A stretch of 64,000 bases of DNA from Spirochaetota bacterium (lineage in GTDB: Bacteria > Spirochaetota > Spirochaetia > Treponematales > Rectinemataceae): assembly GCA_026398595.1 (NCBI GenBank), contig JAPLSO010000052.1, forward strand, positions 1 through 64,000, read 5' to 3'. The position numbers were made by a program, and so were the translations under genes. The notes beneath the pieces are model-generated. The model did no database searches. It saw nothing but the letters and a program-made list of their open reading frames with translations, and was not told the origin of the DNA. Shown here one piece after another: positions 1 to 7,169 of this stretch. Position 1 is the first letter of the stretch. Each line of letters starts with the position of its first letter.

Positions 1-117
1 CATAAAGACCTGGAATGCTTCAGGTCGCAAATTCAAATGGGTTAAGTCAGCAGACAAGATCATGGACAGCATTGCCATAGCGTCCATAGATTAGGCAATC
101 TGTAAAAGACAGGACAC
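1..117 (+). mobile_element. Right end of an IS630-like element inserted in an IS256 transposase gene
   Basis: The IS630-type transposase tail ends at 94 and is followed by a short tip reading CAATCTGTAAAAGACAGGAC up to base 115. The IS256 transposase frame on the other strand is homologous up to its codons for LKERGL and changes to unrelated residues exactly at a TA dinucleotide (118-119). IS630 elements insert at TA. The sequence from 117 leftward is therefore read as the incoming element. The matching left end, its inverted repeat and the second TA copy lie outside the window. Confidence 0.5.
2..94 (+). pseudogene. C-terminal end of an IS630-family transposase (cut by window start)
   Basis: Only the last 30 codons lie in the window, reading to TAG at 92-94. 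The visible tail contains KFKWVKSADKIMDSIA, which resembles the C-terminal W-x-K-[ST]-A-D-x-I motif of IS630-family DDE transposases (this family often ends in a PKPFxWTKTADEIL-like tail). The reading frame is open to the window edge, so the rest of the gene lies upstream and I cannot say whether it is intact. The stop sits about 25 bases from the inferred end of the element at the TA at 118-119, as is usual for these compact elements. Confidence 0.6.
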
Positions 118-786
118 TAGCCCTCGTTCCTTAAGATGAGCGATGAAGCTGCCCCAGCCTGCCTTATCTTCCTTGGCCCCTTCCGCGGCTCCAAGAATCT
201 CCCGGTAGCCGTCTTCATTGACGCCAAAAGCAACCAGGATCGAGACGTTCCTGACTTCATCCGCCCAGGTGCGCTTGAGCACGATTCCATCAAGGTACAC
301 GTAAGCATGGCGATCTTCGATCTTTCGGTTCCGCCAGGTTTCGATCTTCTCATAGACCTGCTTGTTCAGCTTGGAGATGAGTCCTGCAGAGGCTCTGGTT
401 CCCCAAAGAGCTTCGGTTATGTCTTCTACGCAACGGACTGACACGCCGGCCAGGTACATCTCGATAAGTGCTTCTTCTACCGAGCATTCTCGCCGCTTGT
501 ACCGGTCAATGATCACGCTTTCAAACGGAATGGTCCTCAACTTAGGTACTTTCAACGTCACCCTGCCGGCTTTCGTGTCCAGATTCCGCTGGTACGATCC
601 AGCTCGGGTGTCTACTCGGTCAGGATTCCGTTCGTATCTTCCTGCACCACAGAGTTCGTCTGCTTCAGCGTCAAGAAGCTTGTTCAACGTCTCCTCCACG
701 GTGCCTCGGACGATGTCATTCAGTTCCCGCTTCACCAGAGCTTCATCGATCCGGATAATCTCTTCTTGTGAACCTTCCGGGTTCAT
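91..786 (-). pseudogene. IS256-family (mutator) transposase, truncated
   Basis: The 231-residue frame matches the N-terminal half of IS256-family transposases, which are about 400 residues long. Visible family features are the region with ADELCGAGRYER, the conserved YQRNLDTKAGRVTLKVPKLR block, and the first catalytic segment VYLDGIVLKR, which carries the first Asp of the DDE triad. The frame ends in seven unrelated codons (from VSCLL on) derived from an inserted IS630-like element. The second Asp and the Glu are missing, so it cannot be active. The ATG at 786 is preceded by an AGGAGGG ribosome binding site, which fixes the start. Confidence 0.85.
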
Positions 787-854
787 GGCGCCCTCCTTTT
801 GGCCACGTTTTGTCTGGTAACTTAACTTAACCAGATGAGGGCGTCTCTTTTCAA
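118..854 (-). mobile_element. IS256-like element remnant
   Basis: This is the surviving part of the IS256 element. It covers the 5' half of the transposase and its leader. Upstream of the gene is an interrupted palindrome CTGGTAACTTAACTTAACCAG-like segment (813-833). A possible terminal repeat, GAAAAGAGACGCCC read on the minus strand, ends near 852. The exact outer end and the target duplication cannot be fixed because the other end is lost. Confidence 0.4.
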
Positions 855-917
855 CCTTCCTGAATGTGCGAAAAATAGTTTACGTTATCACTGTTTCTTC
901 GGGTTTGAACTATGATT

Positions 918-969
918 TATGTTCCATAGTTTCGGTAGTTGACAATCTGTACCGAAATAATGGAACATA
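918..969 (+). promoter_or_regulatory. 20-bp inverted repeat upstream of abiEi (probable AbiEi operator)
   Basis: The left arm (918-937) and the reverse complement of the right arm (950-969) agree at 18 of 20 bases: TATGTTCCATAGTTTCGGTA against TATGTTCCATTATTTCGGTA. The 12-bp spacer holds a perfect -35 hexamer TTGACA (939-944). No convincing -10 box sits at standard spacing, although TATAAA occurs at 968-973. AbiEi antitoxins are known to repress their own operon by binding a pair of inverted repeats of about this size. The position 7 bases before the abiEi start therefore fits an autoregulatory operator. Confidence 0.75.
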
Positions 970-976
970 TAAAGCT

Positions 977-1576
977 ATGAACCTACACGGAAAGGACTTC
1001 TCTTTTCTGTTCGAGAACGCTCCGGTTGTTCGATCCCACGATTTTGTTAATGCGGGATACTCAAGAGTCGCACTTACCCGCGCAGTGCGAACAGGGCGGC
1101 TCAAGCGGATCGCGTCTGGTCTCTACAGTCTGCCGGGGTTCAGGCAGAGTGAGTATGGCGATCTAGCCCTCGTGGCGAGCAAGGCTCCCGAGGTTGTTGT
1201 TTGCCTGCTTTCGGCTCTGCGGTTCCATGAGCTCACGACTCAAGCGCCGTTTGAAGTATGGATTGCGATAGAGAATAAATCGTATCCGCCACGCATCGAA
1301 TATCCCAAGCTCAGGGTCTTTCGTATGGCCCCTACGTCACTGCAGCAGGGTATAGAGACTACTGTGGTCGATGGAGTGCCTGTGCGGATCACCACAATCG
1401 AGAAGACGATCGCCGATTGTTTCAAGTTTAGGAGCAAGGTTGGTGTCGCGGTTGCCGTGGAAGCGCTACGTGAAGCCCATACCTCGAAGCGGCTGGATCA
1501 GAATGAACTATGGAAATACGCCAAAATCGATCGTATTGCCAATATCATCCTTCCATACCTGGAGGCACTCGCATGA
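977..1576 (+). CDS. abiEi: AbiEi-type antitoxin / transcriptional autoregulator
   Basis: This 199-residue protein is the antitoxin of a type IV toxin-antitoxin (abortive infection) pair. Residues about 10-55 form the N-terminal winged-helix region (FVNAGYSRVALTRAVRTGRL, then ASGLYSLPG). The rest is the C-terminal antitoxin domain with LLSALRFHELT and TTIEKTIADCFKFR, typical of AbiEi. An upstream in-frame ATG exists at 866, but it would place the operator inside the gene, so the ATG at 977 is chosen. The stop codon overlaps the start of the next gene (ATGA at 1573). It likely represses its own promoter through the repeat at 918-969 and counters the toxin without direct binding, as known for the family. 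Confidence 0.85.
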   Translation: MNLHGKDFSFLFENAPVVRSHDFVNAGYSRVALTRAVRTGRLKRIASGLYSLPGFRQSEYGDLALVASKAPEVVVCLLSALRFHELTTQAPFEVWIAIENKSYPPRIEYPKLRVFRMAPTSLQQGIETTVVDGVPVRITTIEKTIADCFKFRSKVGVAVAVEALREAHTSKRLDQNELWKYAKIDRIANIILPYLEALA

Positions 1577-2427
1577 CTCCAGACGGCAGGGCGATCTCTG
1601 TCCACGATCGTCTTCTGAATCAGGCGCATGCAGCCGGAGAAGACTTCAATCTTCTGGTGACGCATTATGCACTCGAACGGTTTCTCTATCGTATCTCTAT
1701 GTCAGTATATAAAGACCGGTTTTTGCTTAAAGGGGCCCTTCTCTTCGATCTGTGGTTCGATACACCGAGGCGTCCCACGAGGGATGCTGACCTTCTCGGT
1801 TTCGGGACCTTAGATATGGATAAAATGGCTGCTACCATGCGTGAAATTTGTGCTATTGAATGCGACGATGGAATGGTCTTCCTCGGCAACAGTGTGAAAA
1901 CCCATGAAATCCGCGAGGATGCAAGCTACGGAGGAATTCGTGTCGATCTCCTTGGGATGCTGGGCAATGCCCGCTGTCCCATCCAGATAGACGTCGGTTT
2001 CGGCGATATCGTCACCCCCAAACCCATCGATGTGCTCTTCCCGACGATCCTGGACGACAATCCCGCTCCTGCCCTCAGGGCATATCCCAAGGAAACCGTT
2101 ATCGCGGAAAAACTGGAAGCTATTGTCGTGCTGGGAATGGCCAACAGTCGGATGAAGGATTATTTCGATCTCCATGTCCTCTTCAGCGAGACAAGGCTGG
2201 ATGTGCAGGTCGTCCGAGCCGCGATATCCGCGACATTCAAGCGCAGGGAAACCTTGATGTCCAAGGAGCTTCCAATTGGTCTAACGGACGAATTCGCGGA
2301 AAATGCCCAGAAGATACAGCAATGGAACGCCTTTCTTTATAAAAACAGAATCGATGCTCCAGCACTTTCAGTTGTTGTTGAAGCGATCCGCCGGAATGCC
2401 GGACCACTGTTCATGTCTGGGGCATGA
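1573..2427 (+). CDS. abiEii: AbiEii-type nucleotidyltransferase toxin
   Basis: This is a 284-residue member of the AbiEii/AbiGii toxin family, a nucleotidyltransferase fold. The family motifs are visible in order: LKGALLFDLW near residue 50, then RPTRDADLL with the DxD-type metal-binding acidic residues, then AEKLEAIVVLGMANSRMKDYFDL near residues 175-200. Related toxins add nucleotides to tRNA or otherwise act through NTP binding; the target here cannot be read from sequence. The ATG lies in the ATGA overlap with the antitoxin gene, giving translational coupling. All motifs look intact, so the pair should be functional although nearby island genes are broken. Confidence 0.85.
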   Translation: MTPDGRAISVHDRLLNQAHAAGEDFNLLVTHYALERFLYRISMSVYKDRFLLKGALLFDLWFDTPRRPTRDADLLGFGTLDMDKMAATMREICAIECDDGMVFLGNSVKTHEIREDASYGGIRVDLLGMLGNARCPIQIDVGFGDIVTPKPIDVLFPTILDDNPAPALRAYPKETVIAEKLEAIVVLGMANSRMKDYFDLHVLFSETRLDVQVVRAAISATFKRRETLMSKELPIGLTDEFAENAQKIQQWNAFLYKNRIDAPALSVVVEAIRRNAGPLFMSGA

Positions 2428-2445
2428 GCGTAGGAGGTATATCCC

Positions 2446-3280
2446 ATGGCACGAGAACGCTGGTCTCGTGAAGAGCTCTATAAGCTTGTGTGGGAAAGGC
2501 CGATGACATCTCTTGCGAATGAGTACCATATCTCCAATGTCGGCCTTCGGAAGGTTTGCGTCAGGTACGATATCCCAGTTCCCCAGGTCGGCCATTGGGC
2601 TAAAGTCAAGACTGGCCAGAAGATCAAGCGCCCCCCGCTTCCTGATAAACTCAATGATATCCCTATCCTTAAGCCTGAGAAGCGGCCGGTTGTACAGCTT
2701 GGCCAGAAAGCCATTTCCATCCTGGATGAGGACAAGAAGCCATCCTTCCTGGCGGCACTGTCTTTTAAACAGGAATCTGCTAACACGATCAAGGTGACGG
2801 TCGGCGAAGAGCCGAAGCATGAGATTGCTGCCAGAACCCTCGCAGTGTTGCTGCGACCCTCGAGGAAGGAAGGCATCATTGCGGATTTGCCCCGCAAGAT
2901 CCTCGATGTACGGGTAACCCAGACAACCGCTCGCCGTTCGGTAGCCATCATGGATGTTCTGTTGGATGCGTTCGAGAAAAAAAGAGGAACGTCGACGTCT
3001 TGTCGAGGAGACAAGGATCGAAAATCTGAAGTCTTCGATCAGATCCCTTGAAAAGATGCTCCGTATACAGAGATATGTCGGGCATGTGCGGGAGAGCGCA
3101 CAGAAAGCTGGAGCTCCTATTGAAGGGGATCTTGCTGCCTGGCTGGAATGGGCCGAGAACCTTGTTCGCAGCTATGATCCCCTGGCAAAGGGTATACCAA
3201 GGTATGAGGTTGGGCGGCCGCGATCCTCGAAGTATGACCCCTTTACGGGTATGTTTGCCGGAAAGCAGGAAGATTGGTGA
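2446..3280 (+). pseudogene. Uncharacterised AbiE-linked protein, split by a frameshift
   Basis: The first frame starts at 2446 (SD GGAGG) and has an N-terminal block WSREELYKLVWERPMTSLA, then ISNVGLRKVCVRYDIPVPQ and GHWAKV. I recognise this as the helix-turn-helix-like start of a widespread protein family of unknown function. The frame goes off course after residue 178 at a run of seven A (2977-2983) and ends at 3051. The +1 frame continues with KKEERRRLVEETRIENLK, a charged coiled-coil-like segment, then AWLEWAENLVRSYDP, to the stop at 3280. Removing one A restores one protein of about 277 residues. It could be a true null, a phase-variable tract or a sequencing error. It follows abiEii by 18 bases. 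Confidence 0.65.
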
Positions 3281-4571
3281 AATTCTTTATTTCCTCCCCT
3301 GAGCGTTCCCCCTCTTGCTGTGCAACTTTCAGGAATGGAATGATCCTGGATTCCTGAGCCTTGGCAGGAGCTTGGATATCGGCATCCGTGGTGTGGTCGT
3401 AGTGGTCTGTCATCGTGATTGTCGCATGTCCAGTGAGCTTCCTTAAGGTTTCATCCGAGACGGATCCCCTGAGTTGCGCGTTGGCGAAATGCCGCAATGA
3501 GTGGAAGGTCACATTCCTTGCTTCCCATGCTTCCTTGGCTTTCGCCTTCTGTTCACGGGTTGCTTTCTGATAGCCTTCGCTGAGGCTGATCTGTATAAGG
3601 GCTTTCTTGAATGCTCTTGCGATTGCCCGTCGGTCGAGGGGGGCATTCTCCAAAGTGCCATAGAACAGAAAGCCTTCCGGACCATGGGGATTGGCTTCCG
3701 AGAGCTACAACAGCAGATCATGGATTATCTTCGGTAAGAGAACTATCCTGATTTTTCCTGTTTTTGTCTCCTTGAGGCCATCGACCTTTCCCCAGGATGC
3801 ATCTACGACAAGGGTTGTTTCCTTGATGTTGCTCAGTTTCAACGCCATGATCTTCCCGAGCCTCAGGGTGCAGGTGGCCCCGAGCACGATCGCGCACTGG
3901 ATGCGCAGGTCAAGCCTAAGGGAGAGGATGGCACCGAGCTCCGCTTCGGTTGGTATCCCCTTTCGTTTACTGTCGTCACCGAGTTTCGGCACTGAGGCGC
4001 CTGGATTTGTCGAGATCAAACCGAATCTATACGCTTCTTTCAGGGGTGTCTTGATCGCGTCGAGGATAGCGTTCACCGAACGGTTGCCGATCTTGTTTTT
4101 CTTCGCGAGCTTCAGCATGAAAGTTTCGAGAATGTAGGGAGTCATGGCCGAGAGTCTCAAAGCTGGGAATGCGGGCCGAATGTAATTCTTTACGTAGGAC
4201 TCGCAGTGCCACGCGTGTTCCTTCCCGATCCTGAGTCCGCGGGCGATTCTTCCTTCTATATAGCTAGACTTGTTCCAATCCCAGAAGGTGGCGCAGTAAT
4301 CCGCAAGGAGGACTTTGCAGTTCTTTGTGCTGGTGCCACTTCTTTTCAGCAGTTTCTGGCCGATCAGGAAGGCGCCAGTTCTCGATGTGGTGGGGAATTT
4401 CTGTTCGTCGAGATTAAGCTCTGTAGCAATGGAGCAGACTGATCGAGTATGGGAATACGTGCCGAGGTTTTCGTCCCAGACTTTTACATAGTACCTGTAC
4501 TGGGATTTCTTTGAACTAGGCCTTTTATACACAGAAACCGGTTTCCGTGCCAATTCCTTCTTCTTTCTCAT
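3243..4571 (-). pseudogene. Tyrosine recombinase (phage/island integrase) with in-frame TAG
   Basis: The N-terminal part has an arm-binding and SAM-like core-binding region. The catalytic domain starts near LGATCTLRLGKIMALKL, which holds the first catalytic Arg. The frame is stopped by TAG at 3705-3707 after IIHDLLL and resumes in the same frame with SEANPHGPEGFLFYGTL, then FHSLRHFANAQL (His-x-x-Arg) and GHATITMTDHYDH (His and nucleophilic Tyr). A single TTG-to-TAG change explains the break. The start is placed at ATG 4571 because homology begins there; an in-frame ATG at 4649 would add unrelated residues. It sits 130 bases from the 3' end of tRNA-Ala, facing away, as in tRNA-integrated islands. 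It overlaps the converging upstream gene by 38 bases. Confidence 0.75.
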
Positions 4572-4669
4572 TTGGGCGACAAATCGGCAACAGTAAAGGA
4601 ACCGAAACAGGGCGGTTCCCAAGGGGAATCGACGTTCCGGTAATCGCAATCATCATCGCAGGAAAATAA

Positions 4670-4694
4670 AAAGGCCGCCTAAAAGGCGGCCTTT
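4670..4694 (-). terminator. Rho-independent terminator of tRNA-Ala
   Basis: A 10-bp perfect stem AAAGGCCGCC / GGCGGCCTTT with a TAAAA loop is followed on the minus strand by a T-rich tract (CCTTTTTATTTT). It lies directly after the tRNA-Ala gene. Confidence 0.8.
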
Positions 4695-4701
4695 CTGTTT
4701 G

Positions 4702-4774
4702 TGGAGGTGAGGAGAATCGAACTCCTGACCTCTTGAATGCCATTCAAACGCTCTACCAACTGAGCTACACCCCC
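4702..4774 (-). tRNA. tRNA-Ala (anticodon GGC)
   Basis: The 73-base gene folds as a standard cloverleaf. The acceptor stem GGGGGTG / CACCTCC includes the G3-U70 pair that defines alanine tRNAs. The anticodon stem TTTGA / TCAAG encloses the loop ATGGCAT with GGC at 34-36, and the T arm is AGGAG-TTCGATT-CTCCT. The discriminator is A and the CCA end is not encoded. The gene is the likely attachment site of the integrase-bearing island downstream. Confidence 0.95.
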
Positions 4775-4851
4775 AAAACAGCAGGGCGATACTAGCCCGG
4801 AAGCCGGATAAATGTCAAGAAGTTGATTTTTTACGGGACTTGCGCGCAGAG

Positions 4852-5181
4852 TCAGCCTTTCAAAAGCCCCGAGACCAGCATGTAGAGGGCAGTGCCTCCG
4901 AGAATAGAAAGGAGGGCATTGCGTTTCCAGAGATGGAGGAGTGCGACACAGACGCCGGCGATCAGTTCAGGGATACCATGCGGCTGCGCCTTCCAGTTCA
5001 AACCGGTATACGAGGAGACAGCGAGGACGGTCATAGCCAGGGCGGGCATGTAGTCCCCGAGGAAGGTCATGGCAACCGGGGGCTTGCGGCGCGAGAAGAA
5101 AAGGAAGGGGAGGGCACGGCAGAAAGCGATTATAGCTGCCATGCTAGTCGCGGCCAGGGCGGCTTTATCGAGGCTGAGCAT
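4852..5181 (-). CDS. azlD: AzlD-type branched-chain amino-acid transport subunit
   Basis: This is a 109-residue hydrophobic protein with three to four membrane segments. It carries the family block CRALPFLFF near residue 21 and ends in a hydrophobic helix (LGGTALYMLVSGLL). AzlD is the small partner of AzlC in exporters of branched-chain amino acids and related compounds in the inner membrane. Its start overlaps the end of azlC by 17 bases, so the two are translated together. Confidence 0.85.
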   Translation of the reverse strand: MLSLDKAALAATSMAAIIAFCRALPFLFFSRRKPPVAMTFLGDYMPALAMTVLAVSSYTGLNWKAQPHGIPELIAGVCVALLHLWKRNALLSILGGTALYMLVSGLLKG

Positions 5182-5908
5182 TGCCGCCTCCTCGTTTGGC
5201 GAAGGGAAACGTGAGGACTATAGCCGCGGCGAGACCGACGACGATGGTGAGCCTGTCGCCGATGAGGAGTTTGGCTGCTATGGTGGCGGCCGCGGCGATC
5301 AGGAAGGGGAAGAGTTTCTTGAGCTTCAGGGCCTGCTCCACGCCCAGGACGATGAACATCGCGGTGAGGGCGAAGCTGAGGCCTTCGACCCGATAGGGGA
5401 TAAGGGAACCGGCGAGGGCGCCCAAGGCCGTGCCCGCAACCCAATACAGTTGGTCGAAGGCCGAGACGAGGAGGAGGAAGGTACCGTCCTTTCTCTTTTC
5501 GTTATTTACCGAACTGATGAGGGCATAGGTCTCGTCGGTGAGGGCGAAGACGAGATAGGGCCGTATACGTGGATGGGCGGCGAAGAGTTCGATGAGAGAG
5601 AGACCGTAGACGGCATGGCGGATGTTGGCCACAAGGGTGATTATGGCAATTTCCGGGATAGAGGCGCCGGCAGCGAAGAGGCCTATGCCTATGTATTGGG
5701 CGGCGCCGGCGAAGACGAAGACGCTCATGGCGAGGGCGAACCAGGCTGGGTAGCCCGCGTTCACCGCGAGGAGGCCAAAGCCAAAACCTATGGTGATGTA
5801 ACCGAGAAGAACAGGGATGCTCGCCTTGAAGGCTTCGAGAGCCGGGCTGGTTTTCCTCTCCTTGCTGGGCATAGACGATATCATAGGAGACAGGGGGCCG
5901 ATGGTCAA
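5165..5908 (-). CDS. azlC: AzlC-type branched-chain amino-acid exporter subunit
   Basis: This 247-residue inner-membrane protein of the AzlC/YgaZ family has the family's N-terminal pattern PVLLGYITIGFGFGLLA, then FVFAGAAQYIGIGL and ANIRHAVYGLSL. The latter two are the most conserved AzlC blocks. It exports branched-chain amino acids or analogues together with AzlD, encoded just downstream. Alternative ATG codons at residues 9 and 13 are possible starts; homology begins around residue 20, so the choice is open. The gene is divergent from the rRNA methyltransferase gene at 5964. Confidence 0.85.
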   Translation of the reverse strand: MTIGPLSPMISSMPSKERKTSPALEAFKASIPVLLGYITIGFGFGLLAVNAGYPAWFALAMSVFVFAGAAQYIGIGLFAAGASIPEIAIITLVANIRHAVYGLSLIELFAAHPRIRPYLVFALTDETYALISSVNNEKRKDGTFLLLVSAFDQLYWVAGTALGALAGSLIPYRVEGLSFALTAMFIVLGVEQALKLKKLFPFLIAAAATIAAKLLIGDRLTIVVGLAAAIVLTFPFAKRGGGNAQPR

Positions 5909-5928
5909 CCGAGGCTTCAGGCTTGGCC

Positions 5929-5957
5929 TTGAACAAGGCTGGATAGTCTACCATACT
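5929..5957 (+). promoter_or_regulatory. Promoter of the methyltransferase-zwf operon
   Basis: TTGAAC (5929-5934), a 17-bp spacer and CATACT (5952-5957). The ATG at 5964 begins 6 bases after the -10 box, so the predicted transcript starts at or within a base or two of the start codon. Confidence 0.55.
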
Positions 5958-5963
5958 AGGATC

Positions 5964-7169
5964 ATGAGTAACGCACTTAGCGGTATTGCGCTCTGCGCCG
6001 TGGGCCTGGAAAAGGTGACTGCCCACGAGCTTGAGCGGCTGGGGTTCGAGACGGGGGAGAGACGAAGCGGTCGTGTGCGCTTCATCCTGGATGGAAAGGA
6101 TCCTGCCCGAAGTCTGGCGACAGCCAACATCGGTCTGAGGACGGCCGAGCGTGTCCTACTCGAGCTGGGGAGTTTTCAGGCCGCCGATTTTGACCAGTAC
6201 TTCGATGGTCTCCGTTCCCTTCCCTGGGAACTCTGCTGTTTCAAGGATTCGGCCATCGCCATCGACAAGGTGAGGAGCCACAATTCGGCTCTTTCGGCTC
6301 AGACAAGCCTCCAGGCCATGGGCCAGAAAGCGGCCTACTCCCGCCTTATGGATCACTATCGGATGCATACCATGCCGGCCACGGGCAACCAGGTGACAGC
6401 CCGCGTCTATCTGGACGGGGACTCCTGCACAGTGGGCGTGGACAGCTCGGGCGAGCCCTTGCACAAACGCGGCTACAGGAAGCGGACCGTCCTTGCCCCC
6501 TTGAAGGAGACGGTGGCCGCGGGCCTTCTCTTCCTGTCGGGCTGGAACCGGAAGTATCCCCTTGTCGATCCCTTCTGCGGCTCAGGGACTATTGCTATTG
6601 AGGCCGCCCTCTACGCCCTCGATTTCGCTCCTGGCCTCATGAGGCGCTTTGCCCTGGAGGATATGCCCATGGCTACGCACGGCACGATTGCCGCGGTGCG
6701 GGAGGACTTCGAGGGGAAGATACGCCGTGACGTCGAGGTGAACATCTCAGCCTCCGATATCGATCCCGGCGCCCTTGAATCAGCCCGTGGGAACGCCTAC
6801 GACGCCGGCATCGCCGACTGGATACACTTCGATCTCAAAAATGCCGAAGAGCTTTTACCTGTAGGAGGGAAAGGTTACTTGATCGGCAACCCTCCCTATG
6901 GCAAGCGTATGGGCACCGAGGAGGAAGCGGCCGAACTACTCGGCAGACTATCAGGCATGCGCGACAGGTTCTCGGAGGCGGGATGGGGCATGGGCTTCAT
7001 CACCGACAGAGAAGATTTTGGTGAAATCTTCGGCATGACCACTGGTTCGTCGAAGCATATCGTCAACGGAGCGGAGGAACAATGGTTCCACTGGTTCCCC
7101 GCGGTCGCCGGTGACGCCGAGGGGAAGGATTCGCGACCGCCTCGGAAGGAATTTCATTCAAAATCATGA
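5964..7169 (+). CDS. THUMP-domain rRNA (guanine-N2)-methyltransferase, RlmL/YpsC type
   Basis: This 401-residue protein has an N-terminal ferredoxin-like/THUMP region (about 1-160) and a C-terminal Rossmann methyltransferase domain. Motif I is LVDPFCGSGTIAIEAAL near residue 200. The substrate-amino-group motif NPPYGKR lies near 308; NPPY marks enzymes that methylate exocyclic amines. The family modifies G2445 of 23S rRNA using S-adenosylmethionine in the cytoplasm. An in-frame start further upstream (5817) overlaps azlC and is not conserved, so ATG 5964 is used; it lacks a good SD and probably heads a leaderless mRNA. Its stop overlaps zwf in ATGA. Confidence 0.85.
   Translation: MSNALSGIALCAVGLEKVTAHELERLGFETGERRSGRVRFILDGKDPARSLATANIGLRTAERVLLELGSFQAADFDQYFDGLRSLPWELCCFKDSAIAIDKVRSHNSALSAQTSLQAMGQKAAYSRLMDHYRMHTMPATGNQVTARVYLDGDSCTVGVDSSGEPLHKRGYRKRTVLAPLKETVAAGLLFLSGWNRKYPLVDPFCGSGTIAIEAALYALDFAPGLMRRFALEDMPMATHGTIAAVREDFEGKIRRDVEVNISASDIDPGALESARGNAYDAGIADWIHFDLKNAEELLPVGGKGYLIGNPPYGKRMGTEEEAAELLGRLSGMRDRFSEAGWGMGFITDREDFGEIFGMTTGSSKHIVNGAEEQWFHWFPAVAGDAEGKDSRPPRKEFHSKS

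Noticed and set aside
866-976. Upstream extension of AbiEi from ATG 866
   Set aside because: It would place the operator and the -35 box inside the coding region, and the added residues do not resemble AbiEi starts.
4525-4743. Minus-strand open frame over the tRNA-Ala gene
   Set aside because: It is a translation of the tRNA and its terminator.
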